From contig JAFSYO010000083.1 in the NCBI GenBank assembly GCA_017449925.1, positions 1-64,000 on the forward strand: a DNA stretch of 64,000 nt, written 5' to 3'. This document shows, piece by piece, positions 18,205 through 28,300 of this stretch. A program made the translations under genes and the position numbers. The DNA comes from Stomatobaculum sp. GTDB lineage: Bacteria; Bacillota_A; Clostridia; Lachnospirales; Lachnospiraceae. The notes under the pieces were generated by a model that ran no database searches, had not been told where the DNA came from, and worked only from the letters and a program-made list of their open reading frames with translations. Position 1 is the stretch's first letter. Every line of letters starts with the position of its first letter.

Positions 18205-18367
18205 CCTTTTTCTCCCGCACTTCTGATTTTTCCCGGACTTCTGATTTCAGGATCTCCATCAGGATGTCTTTCATGTCCGTAAGATCACTCTGGACGATCT
18301 GGTCCTCTACCGCAGAAATATCCATGCTGGACCGGAAGTTCCGGATCTCCTCGTCGTAGTTGATCAC
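18191..18367 (-). CDS. Small conserved-looking charged protein, 58 residues
   Basis: A 58-codon frame starts at GTG 18367, eight bases after AAAGGA, and ends at TGA 18191-18193, overlapping the start of the TPR gene by 14 bp. The product begins MINYDEEIRNFRSSMDIS, has an acidic middle and a Lys/Glu-rich end with a repeated SEVREK. It has no signal peptide or membrane segment and is probably a short helical protein. The good ribosome site and the overlap with a real gene support it. Its function is unknown; a helper of the TPR protein is a guess from coupling. Confidence 0.7.
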   Translation of the reverse strand: MINYDEEIRNFRSSMDISAVEDQIVQSDLTDMKDILMEILKSEVREKSEVREKKDERG

Positions 18368-18450
18368 TCGGTTGTTCCTTTCTTAATGAATCAGCAAATG
18401 CCGCGCCTCTTTCCGCCGCGCCAACTGGTGTATACAATTTCTCTGCAGGA

Positions 18451-19926
18451 TCAATTCTCAGCAAGTATCTCCCCCGCCATGTAGAGGGAGCCGGCGCAGA
18501 ACAGGATCTCGTCGTCCTGCTTTTCTGTGACTGCCCTGCGGAACGCTTCCGCGATTCCGTCGAGGAGCCGCACGTCTGTGACCCCGTACTCACGGTAGAG
18601 CTCCGCGATGCGCCCCGCGTCCGCAGCCCGGTAGCTTTTCAGCGGCGCGGTATAGATGCGGACAGGCATAAGTTCCTTCGCGATGCGCCCTGCGATATGC
18701 TTCAAGTCTTTGTCGCTCACCGCGCTGGTCAGCAGCACGGGACGTTTGTTCCGGGTCCTGCAGATCAGCTGTGCCGCCTCCGCAAAGGCGCGGATGCCGT
18801 CCTCGTTGTGGGCCCCGTCCAGAAACACATCCTGGCGGATCTCCTGCATGCGGGCGGCCCAGCGGGTGCGCCGCACTGATTCGATGAAGGCTTCCTCGCT
18901 TTCAAGAAAGCTTCGGATGCCGGCGGCAAAAGATTGCTGGCTGCCGTTTCCAAAGCAGGGACATGCTTCCCCGCTTTCCTTCCGGAATTCCGGAAGGGCT
19001 CTCAGGACCTGCCACGCCTTCAGCGCCGTCGCGGCGTTCTGCCGCTGGTAAGGGATCTGAAGGAAGGAAAAGCGCTCCCGCGGATCCATTGAGGATTTTG
19101 CGGCAGCTGACTGCAGGTCAGTCATTGTTTTTGCAGAAGCAGTCTGCAGGTCAGTCATTGTTTTTGCAGAAGCGGACTGCAGCGCTGCGAGGCATTCCGC
19201 ACAGGAGGCATAGGCCGCACAGACAGAATAAGCTGCGTAGGATGCGCTTCCCAGTTTGTCCGCCATCGCTCTGATGACCCGGGAAGCCGCTTCGTCATTC
19301 GGGTCGTATACCACCGGCACGCCGGGTTTGATGATGCCCGCCTTCTCGGCGGCTATCTTTTCCGTCGTGTCTCCCAGGTACTGCATGTGGTCCAGACTGA
19401 TGCTGGTAATGACCGTCAGCACCGGGGAGCAGGAATTCGTGGCGTCAAGCCTTCCGCCAAGCCCCGTCTCCAGAACGATCACATCCACCTTCGCGTCAAA
19501 GAAGACGCACATCGCCATGTAGTAAAGATATTCAAAGTACGTCGGCCAGGCCGCGATGTTCTCGGTTTCCGCGAGTTTCTTCACCCGGCTGCAGGCAGCT
19601 TCAAAGCGGGCCCTGTCCACCGGAACATTGTCCAGCAGGATCCGCTCCTTCACATCCACCAGATGCGGGGAAATGAAGGTCCCTGTATGCAGGCCGGAGT
19701 CGAGAAATGCCTGGGTCAGGTAGGCGCAGACCGATCCTTTTCCGTTGGTCCCCGCCACATGGACGATGGGGATCTGCCGGACCAGGTCCGTCTTGTCTTC
19801 CGAAGAAAACGCCGACGGCTGTTTGTTTTCCTGCAGCAGCAGCTCCAGGAAGGCCCGGACCTGCTGTACTGTATTCTTTTTTGTCGCCCACATGGGCAGC
19901 GATTCTATGTATTCCTCAGCGCCCAC
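18451..19926 (-). CDS. folC: Folylpolyglutamate synthase
   Basis: This cytosolic Mur-ligase-like enzyme adds glutamates to tetrahydrofolate using ATP. The P-loop VAGTNGKGSVCAYL is near residues 55-70, the folate-binding SPHLVDVKERI near 86-96, and the family motif ETGLGGRLDATN near 150. The C-terminal domain shows DGAHNEDGI. At 491 residues it is longer than usual (about 430). The excess includes a loop near residues 247-280 built of three 11-residue repeats (form DLQTASAKTMT) encoded by 33-bp tandem DNA. The start is GTG 19926 with a weak GGGGCG site. It follows valS, a pairing known in Bacillus, but a 557-bp gap separates them here. No partner dihydrofolate synthase was seen. Confidence 0.93.
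   Translation of the reverse strand: MGAEEYIESLPMWATKKNTVQQVRAFLELLLQENKQPSAFSSEDKTDLVRQIPIVHVAGTNGKGSVCAYLTQAFLDSGLHTGTFISPHLVDVKERILLDNVPVDRARFEAACSRVKKLAETENIAAWPTYFEYLYYMAMCVFFDAKVDVIVLETGLGGRLDATNSCSPVLTVITSISLDHMQYLGDTTEKIAAEKAGIIKPGVPVVYDPNDEAASRVIRAMADKLGSASYAAYSVCAAYASCAECLAALQSASAKTMTDLQTASAKTMTDLQSAAAKSSMDPRERFSFLQIPYQRQNAATALKAWQVLRALPEFRKESGEACPCFGNGSQQSFAAGIRSFLESEEAFIESVRRTRWAARMQEIRQDVFLDGAHNEDGIRAFAEAAQLICRTRNKRPVLLTSAVSDKDLKHIAGRIAKELMPVRIYTAPLKSYRAADAGRIAELYREYGVTDVRLLDGIAEAFRRAVTEKQDDEILFCAGSLYMAGEILAEN
19087..19185. repeat. 33-bp in-frame tandem repeats within folC
   Basis: CTGCAG starts recur at 19111, 19144 and 19177, exactly 33 bp apart. The two most alike copies differ at only a few bases, which points to recent duplication. 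The period keeps the folC frame. Confidence 0.85.
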
Positions 19927-20058
19927 TTTTTTCGCCCCGCATATGTTATGAAGAATTGTTTTGTGCTTCTCATTACGTTATCGAGCCGCAATTATGTTCC
20001 ATCTCGAAACAGTTTTCTCGAAGTTTTTCCGAACAATTTGCTGGCACTTGTATCCCGT

Positions 20059-20099
20059 GGGCGTTTTTTTAAGTTTTTGAAAAATCCGTACCCTTTTGG
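20059..20099 (+). repeat. Left half copy of the 88-bp palindromic element
   Basis: The run starts GGGCGTTTTTTT and reaches CCGTACCC with the same spacing as the left arms at 20152, 42006 and 42099. The right arm is degenerate. Confidence 0.65.
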
Positions 20100-20151
20100 C
20101 TGTGAAAAACAGGGGTTTTTGGCCGCTGTAGAGGTGTTTTTGCAGTTGATT

Positions 20152-20239
20152 GGGCGTTTTTCGAACAGTTCTGAAATTCCGTACCCCTGTTTTTCAAAAA
20201 ACAGGGGTACGTTTTTTTCAAAACTGGCGTTTTGCGCCC
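20152..20239 (+). repeat. 88-bp palindromic intergenic element, full copy
   Basis: The element runs from GGGCGTTTTT to a degenerate GCGTTTTGCGCCC. Its centre is a perfect stem, CGTACCCCTG with CAGGGGTACG plus five A-T pairs, followed by seven T residues. Another full 88-bp copy is at 42099-42186. Confidence 0.8.
20180..20218 (+). terminator. Terminator-like core of the palindromic element
   Basis: A 15-bp stem (CGTACCCCTGTTTTT with its complement) and T7 tail form a canonical plus-strand terminator, although both neighbouring genes are on the minus strand. Confidence 0.6.
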
Positions 20240-20483
20240 AACAAGCTTCAAAAAACCAGCTCCAGAGACTAATTTCCGGGTTCGAAGCGGTTTTGAGGGG
20301 TGACAAATTTTCAAAATTGCTTATTTACGCCCGCGCAGCCATCAATGGCTTGATTTTGATCGGCCCGGCCATTACTGGTCTGTTTTTGACCGGCGCAGCC
20401 TGATCTGGCTTTCCTTTGCGACTGCACCTGAGGCATTTCTGCTTCACTGGAAGCATTTCTGCTTCACGTGAAGTGTTCCTATA

Positions 20484-23150
20484 TTACCGGAACCTCTTCA
20501 GCTGCTCCTGGACCTGCTGGAGCATCTGCTCGTATTTCGCAAGTTTTTCTTTTTCTGCCGCGACTTTTGCTTCCGGCGCCTTGGCGAGGAACTTCTCGTT
20601 CTTCAGCATGCCGTTGGAGCGGCGGATCTCGCCGTTCAGGCGCTCTTCTTCTTTGGAGAGGCGCTCCAGTTCTTTCTCGGCGTCCACCAGGTCGGCGAAG
20701 GGGATGAAGATGTTCGCGCCGGGGATGACTGCGGAGACTGCATCTTCCGCGATTCCGGTCTTGTCCGCCTGGACGTGGACTTCGGAGGCCCGGGCCAGCA
20801 TGGCGAAGAAGGCGCCGGAGTCTTCAAAGTTCTTCCGGATGGAGGCGTCTGCGGAGACCACATAGACCGCGGCCTGACGGCCGGGGGCCACGTTCATGGA
20901 GGTGCGCACGGCACGGATGGCGCGGACAGCGGCCTTCACTTCTTCCACCTGGGTCTCTTCCGCCGGGAAGGAGTACTTCTCCTCGAAGACCGGCCATTCG
21001 GTGATCATGATGCTTTCTTCGTCTTCGTTCAGGTTGCAGTAGATCTCTTCTGTCACGAAGGGCATGAAGGGATGCAGCAGCTTCAGGGAACGGCTCAGGA
21101 CTTCTTTCAGGGTCCAGAGGGCGGCGTCGCGGGTGGGATCTTCTTTGTCCCAGAGGCGCGGCTTCACCATCTCGATATACCAGTCGCAGAACTCTTCCCA
21201 GATGAAATCGTAGACTTTCTGCAGGGCGATGCCCAGCTCGTACTTGTCCAGGTTCTCCGTGACTTCCTTCGTGAGGTCGTTGCATTTGGAGAGGATCCAC
21301 TTGTCAGATGCCTGAAGAGTCCCGGCGCCGCTGGCGGCATCAGCCGCGAATTCCGCCGGAACCGCGGGAGCCTTTTCGCCGAGGTTCATCATGATGAATC
21401 TGGAGGCGTTCCAGACTTTGTTCGCGAAGTTTCTGGAGGCTTCGACCCGCTCCCAGTAGAAGCGCATGTCGTTGCCGGGGGCGTTGCCTGTGATCAGGGT
21501 GAGGCGGAGGGCGTCGGCGCCGTACTTCTCAATGACCTCCAGGGGATCGATGCCGTTGCCCAGGGACTTGGACATCTTCCGGCCCTGGGAATCTCTGACC
21601 AGACCGTGGATCAGCACGGTGTGGAAAGGCACTTCGCCGGTCTGCTCCAGGGCGGAGAAGACCATGCGGATCACCCAGAAGAAGATGATGTCGTATCCCG
21701 TCACCAGCACGTCGGTGGGATAGAAATACTCCAGTTCCGGCGTTTTTTCCGGCCATCCTAAAGTGGAGAAGGGCCAGAGGGCGGAGCTGAACCAGGTGTC
21801 CAGGGTGTCTTCGTCCTGCTGCAGGTTCTTGCTGCCGCAGTGCGGACAGACCGTCAGGTCGTCGTAGGAAACGGACATCTTTCCGCAGTCCTGGCAGTAC
21901 CATGCGGGGATCCGGTGGCCCCACCAGAGCTGGCGGGAGATGCACCAGTCATGAATTCCTTCCAGCCAGTTGAGATAGGTCTTCCCGAAGCTTTCCGGAA
22001 CGAATTTCAGGGTGCCGTTGTGCAGGGCTTCGATGGCGGGTTTCGCCATCTCTTCCATCTTAACGAACCACTGGGGCTTCACCATGGGCTCCACCACGGT
22101 CTTGCAGCGGTCGTGGGTACCGACGGCGTGGCTGTGGGGGACCACCTTCACCAGAAGGCCGAGATCCTCCAGGTCTTTGACGATCAGCTTTCTCGCCTCG
22201 TAGCGGTCCAGGCCGTCGTACTTCGAGCCGGGGAAGTCCACGGTGGCGTCGTCGTGCAGGATGCAGATCTCCTCCAGGCCGTGGCGTTTTCCGACTTCAA
22301 AGTCGTTGGGGTCGTGGGCCGGGGTGATCTTCACGCAGCCGGTCCCGAATTCCTTGTCAACATATTCGTCTGCGATCACCGGGATCTGGCGGCCGGTCAG
22401 CGGGAGCTCCAGCATCTTCCCCACCAGGTCCTGATAGCGCTCGTCCTCCGGGTTCACCGCCACGGCGGTATCGCCCAGCATCGTCTCGGGACGGGTGGTC
22501 GCGATCTCGACAAAGCGGCCCTCTTCTCCCACGATGGGATAGTTGATATGCCAGAAGAAGCCGTCCATATCCACGTGTTCCACTTCCGCGTCGCTGATGG
22601 AGGTCTGGCAGACCGGGCACCAGTTGATGATGCGGGAGCCCTTGTAGATGTATCCCTTGTTATAGAGGCGGATGAACACTTCCTTCACGGCGTCGGAGCA
22701 GCCCTTGTCCATGGTGAAGCGCTCTTTCTCCCAGTCCGCGGAGGATCCCAGCTTCTGCAGCTGGCGGATGATCCTGGAGCCGTACTCGGCTTTCCAGTCC
22801 CAGCATTCCTTCAGGAAGCCTTCCCGTCCCAGTTCCTCTTTCTGCTTTCCTTCTTTGCGGAGCTTGTCGATGACCTTGACTTCTGTCGCGATGGCGGCGT
22901 GATCTGTTCCGGGCTGCCAGAGGGCAGAGTATCCCTGCATTCTCTTCCAGCGGATCAGGATGTCCTGCATGGTATTGTCCAGAGCGTGGCCCATATGCAG
23001 CTGTCCGGTGATGTTCGGCGGCGGCATCACGATGGTAAAGGGCTTTTTGTCCGGATCCACCTTTGCGCTGAAATAGCCTTTTTCCAGCCATTTCTGATAC
23101 AGACTGTCCTCGATCTCAGAGGGCACATAGGTTTTCGGGAGTATCTTCAT
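20484..23150 (-). CDS. valS: Valine-tRNA ligase
   Basis: This 888-residue class I aminoacyl-tRNA synthetase charges tRNA-Val. The HIGH motif appears as [12 protein letters not shown] (~43-54) and the KMSKS motif as [11 protein letters not shown] (~525). An editing (CP1) domain lies between them with the [15 protein letters not shown] stretch, a zinc-ribbon-like CPHCG motif is near 455, and the C-terminal ~65 residues form the usual coiled coil. The length is standard. The ATG has AAAGGA upstream. Only 16 bp separate it from the unknown actin-fold-like gene before it, so valS is probably cotranscribed with that pair. No T-box leader was found. Confidence 0.98.
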   Translation of the reverse strand: MKILPKTYVPSEIEDSLYQKWLEKGYFSAKVDPDKKPFTIVMPPPNITGQLHMGHALDNTMQDILIRWKRMQGYSALWQPGTDHAAIATEVKVIDKLRKEGKQKEELGREGFLKECWDWKAEYGSRIIRQLQKLGSSADWEKERFTMDKGCSDAVKEVFIRLYNKGYIYKGSRIINWCPVCQTSISDAEVEHVDMDGFFWHINYPIVGEEGRFVEIATTRPETMLGDTAVAVNPEDERYQDLVGKMLELPLTGRQIPVIADEYVDKEFGTGCVKITPAHDPNDFEVGKRHGLEEICILHDDATVDFPGSKYDGLDRYEARKLIVKDLEDLGLLVKVVPHSHAVGTHDRCKTVVEPMVKPQWFVKMEEMAKPAIEALHNGTLKFVPESFGKTYLNWLEGIHDWCISRQLWWGHRIPAWYCQDCGKMSVSYDDLTVCPHCGSKNLQQDEDTLDTWFSSALWPFSTLGWPEKTPELEYFYPTDVLVTGYDIIFFWVIRMVFSALEQTGEVPFHTVLIHGLVRDSQGRKMSKSLGNGIDPLEVIEKYGADALRLTLITGNAPGNDMRFYWERVEASRNFANKVWNASRFIMMNLGEKAPAVPAEFAADAASGAGTLQASDKWILSKCNDLTKEVTENLDKYELGIALQKVYDFIWEEFCDWYIEMVKPRLWDKEDPTRDAALWTLKEVLSRSLKLLHPFMPFVTEEIYCNLNEDEESIMITEWPVFEEKYSFPAEETQVEEVKAAVRAIRAVRTSMNVAPGRQAAVYVVSADASIRKNFEDSGAFFAMLARASEVHVQADKTGIAEDAVSAVIPGANIFIPFADLVDAEKELERLSKEEERLNGEIRRSNGMLKNEKFLAKAPEAKVAAEKEKLAKYEQMLQQVQEQLKRFR

Positions 23151-23166
23151 GATTTATCTATCCTTT

Positions 23167-25326
23167 CTACAGCATGGTCCTGTAGTCCTGTTTCCACCGG
23201 GACACAGTGACCGCAGCTTTTTTCATTCTTTGTACCGGATCGCCTTCGAAGACTTCGGCGATCTTCTGCCTGCCGGGGCCTTGGGCGGCATGCTGCCGCG
23301 CCTCTTCATATTCCGCTTCCCATTCCTCCAGGGGAAGGGAGACAGCCGCATCGATGTCTGCGGCGTCCGCAGGATCCGCAGATACATCGCCGGGTGATGC
23401 TGCCAGGGAGTCATCCTGGGCCGCAAGTTTCATCACGGCTTCCTGGTAGCGCTCCCGGGTCCCGATCACCGGTTCCAGCAGGGACAAAAACCAGATCTTC
23501 TTCAGGATCTCCTGTTCGTGCAGCAGATCCCAGGCTTCACTGTAGGCGCGGAACGCCTTTTCAAAAAGGAACAGGTTGGCGCAGGCGCTTCCTTTCCGCA
23601 CCAGCACCGTCCCCTTCAGCCGGAGGGACAAGGCCTTTTCCTCTTCACCCGCCAGGATCCTGTCGTAGATCGCCACAGCTTTTCCGAAACGCCGCAGGCG
23701 GAACATTTCGTCCGCTTTCTCCTTCAGGTATTCCGGTGCTGACAGCTGCCGGAAAGAAAGAAGCTTTCCGCGGAATTCTCCCAGTTCCGGACCGGTCAGG
23801 TATCCACTGAGTTCTAAAAGCTTCAGGAGAAGGTCGTCGTCCCGGACCCGGTTTTCTTTCAGCTGCCGGAGTTCCGCGGCCAGGAGCCTTTCTCCTGCTC
23901 CGTCCTCCAGGAAGCGGAGCATCGGTTCTCCCGCGAATCCGTCCATGAACAGCAGCGGATGCTTCGTGATACAATAGCAGAGCTCCTCCGCCGAGCAGAT
24001 GCGTACTCCAAGCTCCTCGATCCGGAGGCCTTTTTCCGGCTCCGTACTGCTGCACAGCACGGCGCGGAGCGGACTTCCGCCGGAGACTCCCGTCTCCTGG
24101 GAAGAAAAGGAGATCTCTGTTTCCGAGCTTGCTCCTCCCGGGGGGAACAGCTCTCCGAATCCCGCATCCTTCAGGCGGACCAGCATTCTGTCCTCATCCG
24201 GAAAACAGAGGGACACGTCGATAAATGATGTTTTTTCTTCCCGTTCGGGAAGTACCGGCGCCGGGACGCGCACCAGTTTCTTCTTTCTGGTGGCGACCGG
24301 CTCGATCAGGAACTCCAGGTTCTCTCCGCTTCCGGGGAGAAGGCGAAGCTCCATATCCGATGAAAATACCGGGTCTCCGGCATTCAGGACGGGGAACTCC
24401 AGAGGCTGCCCGTTTCGTTCTACTTTCATGGTGACGCTTGCAGCAGACCGACCGCTGCAGAGAGCGGTAAAGCCGGGATCTCCCTTTCCGGAAAGAAGGC
24501 CGCTGCCCCGGATCACTGCCCCTTTGATGAACAGCTCTCCGTCCAGGTATACCTTTCTCCGCTGGCAGACCAGCTTCATGAAATGCTGGGCCCAGCTGTA
24601 TTCTTCAAATCCCTTGCCGGTAAGAAAGACCGACGAAAAGACCTTTCTCCGGAGCAGCCGTTCCGCAGCGCTGCTCATGATCTTGTCCGCCAGCTTTTCA
24701 CCGTTGGGCGTCGCCAGCACAGACAGCGCAAAAGCTTCCTTCAGGTCTTCCTGGTCCACCCGCACAAAAAGCTTTCTTTTGTCCCGCCTCATCTGGAATT
24801 CGTAGAAGGACAGAGCATTGTCGTTCAGGTCGAAGAGGCCCACTTCCGCGGTCCTGATCTCCCTCGGCTGGTTCATAACATAGTACAGAAAGCTTTCCTG
24901 CCGTGTGATGCAGCTGATGCTGCCGCTGTCGAAGCCGTACTCCGGCAGCACCTCCAGGATGCGCTCCATCCACGCCCTGTCATACAGGGGAAGCACCAGA
25001 ACGGTGCAGGAAGGCGCTTCTCCTCCGGAAGCCCGGAGGCATCCTTCCCTGACCATTCCCAGAAATCTGCCCAGCAGCTCTGCGCCTTCGTATCTGACTC
25101 CCCGTATGGTGGCGGTGCCTCCCTTGAGGGAAAGCGATACCAGGCGGTCCGTCAGGATACCCTTTCCGGAGAGCGCCTTTTCATAGGCTTCCTCCCCGAC
25201 ATACCAGAAATCGTTCTTTTTATCTCTGCAGATTGCGGCGGGAACATGGAAGCTCTGTTCCGAATCGGAAAACATGACTCCCGCTCCCTGATCAGTCAGA
25301 TCGATCCCCAGGATCCTCTCTCCCAT
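23167..25326 (-). CDS. Actin/Hsp70-fold-like protein of unknown function (DUF5716-like)
   Basis: This 719-residue protein opens with ILGIDLTDQGAGVMF (residues 4-18), resembling the phosphate-1 loop of the Hsp70/actin ATPase fold. Around residues 225-275, VFLTGKGFEEYSW and then VIRGSGLLSG resemble the adenosine-motif end of that fold, though degenerate. The middle is mostly beta-rich, and residues ~545-640 look like TPR helices. It has no signal peptide or membrane segment. From memory it resembles the uncharacterised DUF5716 family of Lachnospiraceae, which I cannot verify here. ATG 25326 has an AGGAGG site. It sits between the larger partner gene (51-bp gap with a hairpin) and valS. Whether it binds ATP is unknown. 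Confidence 0.65.
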   Translation of the reverse strand: MGERILGIDLTDQGAGVMFSDSEQSFHVPAAICRDKKNDFWYVGEEAYEKALSGKGILTDRLVSLSLKGGTATIRGVRYEGAELLGRFLGMVREGCLRASGGEAPSCTVLVLPLYDRAWMERILEVLPEYGFDSGSISCITRQESFLYYVMNQPREIRTAEVGLFDLNDNALSFYEFQMRRDKRKLFVRVDQEDLKEAFALSVLATPNGEKLADKIMSSAAERLLRRKVFSSVFLTGKGFEEYSWAQHFMKLVCQRRKVYLDGELFIKGAVIRGSGLLSGKGDPGFTALCSGRSAASVTMKVERNGQPLEFPVLNAGDPVFSSDMELRLLPGSGENLEFLIEPVATRKKKLVRVPAPVLPEREEKTSFIDVSLCFPDEDRMLVRLKDAGFGELFPPGGASSETEISFSSQETGVSGGSPLRAVLCSSTEPEKGLRIEELGVRICSAEELCYCITKHPLLFMDGFAGEPMLRFLEDGAGERLLAAELRQLKENRVRDDDLLLKLLELSGYLTGPELGEFRGKLLSFRQLSAPEYLKEKADEMFRLRRFGKAVAIYDRILAGEEEKALSLRLKGTVLVRKGSACANLFLFEKAFRAYSEAWDLLHEQEILKKIWFLSLLEPVIGTRERYQEAVMKLAAQDDSLAASPGDVSADPADAADIDAAVSLPLEEWEAEYEEARQHAAQGPGRQKIAEVFEGDPVQRMKKAAVTVSRWKQDYRTML

Positions 25327-25346
25327 GCGCCCTCCTTTCTCTGTCT

Positions 25347-25371
25347 TTTAATGGTGTCAGGCACCATTAAA
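25347..25371 (-). other. Perfect hairpin before the actin-fold-like gene
   Basis: TTTAATGGTG and CACCATTAAA form a 10-bp perfect stem with a 5-base loop, in the 51-bp gap between the two unknown genes. No T tract follows, so it may affect processing or translation rather than termination. Related sequence (CCTGACACC, then GCCTGGCACC) occurs at about 29652-29676. Confidence 0.65.
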
Positions 25372-25377
25372 GATTTC

Positions 25378-28300
25378 TTACAGCCGGAACAGTTCCGCTG
25401 CCAGGTCCTCCCTGGCGGCAAAACTTTCCATTTCCGCCCGGAGGGTCTTTTCGTCCTTCCGCTCCAGGCTCTTCGTCATGTTGTTCAGGCAGGCAAAGCG
25501 GCTGTACTGTTTCACGCCATCCGCTCCGCTCTGATCCTTTATGCCGCTCTGATCCGCCGCACCTTTCCGGGCGCTGTTCCGGGCGGCGCTGCCCACCGAG
25601 CCTTCCGCCAGCACTTCGCTGCTGCCGGCTTCCCGGATCTCATATTCCCAGCTTTCCCCGGCGAACAGAATCTCCTGACGCACGAACAGATCAAGGTACA
25701 TGTTCTTCAGCTGCTCGGTCCGGAATTCCGTCTCCCCCGGAAGAATGCGCATGTGGATCTCATAGTTCCTGTCCCGGTCTCCCCGGAACATGACACTCTC
25801 CTTGTCCAGCACTTCCTCCGGCACCGGAATGAACTGTGCCAAATTTTTATAATAAGGGAAGCTTAACCCCTCGTCAAGAAGTCCCGGCAGGATTTGTTCC
25901 GCCAGTTCCTTCTGCTGCTCCTCCAGGGTATTCTGGGCAGAATAATACCTGATCAGGGCAAGGCGGTAGATGACAGGGATCCGGTTCTTGTCGGCGGCAG
26001 CGACGGCAAGGGTCTCAAGATACAGGAAGACATCCTTCCCGGGATCCCTGTCGTCCAGCACATATTCCGCTGAAAACTCGGTGATGCAGGCCCGGAGCGT
26101 CATCTCCGGAACATTTTTCTGTTCCCTCAGCCGCGCGAACAGCACCTTCAGGCGCTTCGTGCTGCCGGTAAAGAGCATCTGTCCGATCAGACGCTCCACC
26201 AGGTCCTGGGTCTGGCACCCGCTGCCCGTCGACGTTTTCAGCAGGCGGTACATCTCATCTTCCCCGCCGTTGAAATGCTCGCAGAGATAGTCCAGGATCA
26301 CGGCATCGGCCCCGCCCTCCCGGAATACTTTCGCCGACAGTTTCAGAAGCATCGAATTCTCCGGGAACAGCTCTTCCAGGATGATCCTGCTGCAAAGCTT
26401 CTTCAGATACTCTGTGCCGCAGTCCTCCATCAGGTACTCTTCCATCAGTTCCCAGGCACGGCCCAGCTGGCCGCCGTCGATCATGACCTTCAGGAGTTCC
26501 CTGCGCTGATCCGGGAGGAACCTCTCCGCCGGACAGGAGGAAAGATAGCTCATGCTGTCCGCCGGATACTTTAAGAGCACCGACATCAGGCGCTCTGTAA
26601 AGCTGTCCGACAGCCGGCCGTCTTCAATGGCGCTGATGATGGTATGGATCTCTTCCGCCGGCAGCCGGGTCCCGGAGGCGGTTCCTGCGGCAGCCTGACG
26701 ATTCTCAGCGGCTGTTTCCGCGCGGGAAATGATCCTGTTCAGACGCTTCAGGATCTGCCAGGGTCCTTCCGGAACCAGTTCCTCGCAGTATTCCAGCAGT
26801 TCCGGCATGCTGCAGACCTGTTCCTGTTTCCAGGAGACATCCGCGAAACGGTTGCCGTAGCTGTCCTCAAAGAGGAACACTGCGTCCTCCGTCTGGACGG
26901 GGATATAGGCAGTCTTCTTGTCCAGAAGGTACTTTTCTTCTTCTCTAAGCTGGGGAGAGACCATGACGACCGAACGGACCGCGTCCGAATCTGTCCGGAT
27001 ACGCCTCGCATTCAGGACCGCCGGCAGTACCGCTGCCAGTCTGTGGTCGATGATCTCGCGGCACAGGACCTCCCGGTAAAGCACCGCCAGATGCCGGTTC
27101 ACTCTTCCCTTCAGAAGCTGCTCCAGCGTAAAGGGAAGCAGCTGCTTCCGGTACTCTTCCCAAAGGGGCTGTTCTTTTTTCCTGAAGCGGCAGATGTTCT
27201 CGTACAGAGCCGCGCGGCTCCTGTCGTCCAGGCGGTTGTCGTAGGCGAAGTAGAGCAGGAGTTCCCGCGGCAGGGGGGTCTTCTGCTCCTTCGGCATACT
27301 GTAGACCACATATTCACAGAGACCGGTCAGGCGGATGTCAGCGCTGATCCCCTTCAGGTACCAGAGGTGCGCCGCTTCGGTCCGCTGGTCCCGGCGGATG
27401 AGGCTCCTGCAGACTGCAGTAAGCAGTTCCGAAGAAGGTTCCTTTTCATAAAGCTCTGCCAGCAGACGGCAGTGCAGATCTGTATAATTTCTGAGGCCCG
27501 ACGCGCGCTTCGTGTACGCCGCAGCCGCTTCCTTTCCCGGAAGGCCGCAGGACAGACTGTAGCGGAGGACGGAAAGCTCCTCTTCCTCCAGCCCGCTGAT
27601 CAGGTCGGGGTACTGTTCATAGAGCCTCGCAAAGGCCGCGTAGAGATAGGGGCTCCGGTTGCCGTTCAGATACTCCTCGTGCAGGAACAGTTTCAGGGAC
27701 GCCGGATCCCGCTTCATGAGCTCCGGGCGGAAGTAGAGGTAGCGCGGAAGGATCGCGTACATCTTTGCTTCCTCCAGATATTTCCGCAGGAGGAGCATGG
27801 TGCTTTCTCTCTTTTCTTCCCGTTCCGGCAGCATCCCCCGCACAGCCTCGTACAGCAGGTACTCATACATACCGCGCTGGCGGTTCGCCCGTACTTCATC
27901 TCCCACGGACTCCAGAAGTTCCCTGCAGCGATCCAGTTTTCCAGCGAACATGGACGCCTCTGCCTCCAGCAGCAGAAGTTCCGTCTTCTGCCCGGCGTCA
28001 TCTCCCGCTGCACTTAATGCATCTCCCGCTGTCTTCAATTCCTGGATCATAAGCTCCGGAAGACGGGCGTCTTCGCGGCCGGTCAGCTCGTACCTGGCCC
28101 GGAGGGAGACATAGTCCGCGTAATGTTTTTTCCTCTCCGTCTTCTTCTGCCGGACAGACGCGCCGGAAGATGCCTCGGAACGCCATACCGTGACAGGGAC
28201 GGAGAATTCTGTCGTCTGGGAATAGAAGGAGATCCTGCCCTCGTTCCGGCCTTCGTGAAGGCGGGACGGGTCGATGCGGAAGCGGAAAATACAGCTGCTG

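Larger units (their letters stand above)
19927..20483. other. Non-coding region between folC and valS, rich in repeats
   Basis: No convincing gene lies in these 557 bp. They hold one full 88-bp palindromic element (20152-20239), a left half copy (20059-20099), degenerate copies of a ~30-bp GGCCxxTxxTGGCTTG-like unit (20333-20410) and a doubled GCATTTCTGCTTCAC (about 20434-20470). The valS terminator and folC promoter should lie here but are not clear. Confidence 0.7.

Noticed and set aside
23151..23166. T-box leader for valS
   Set aside because: Only 16 bp separate valS from the upstream gene, with no specifier loop or T-box sequence.
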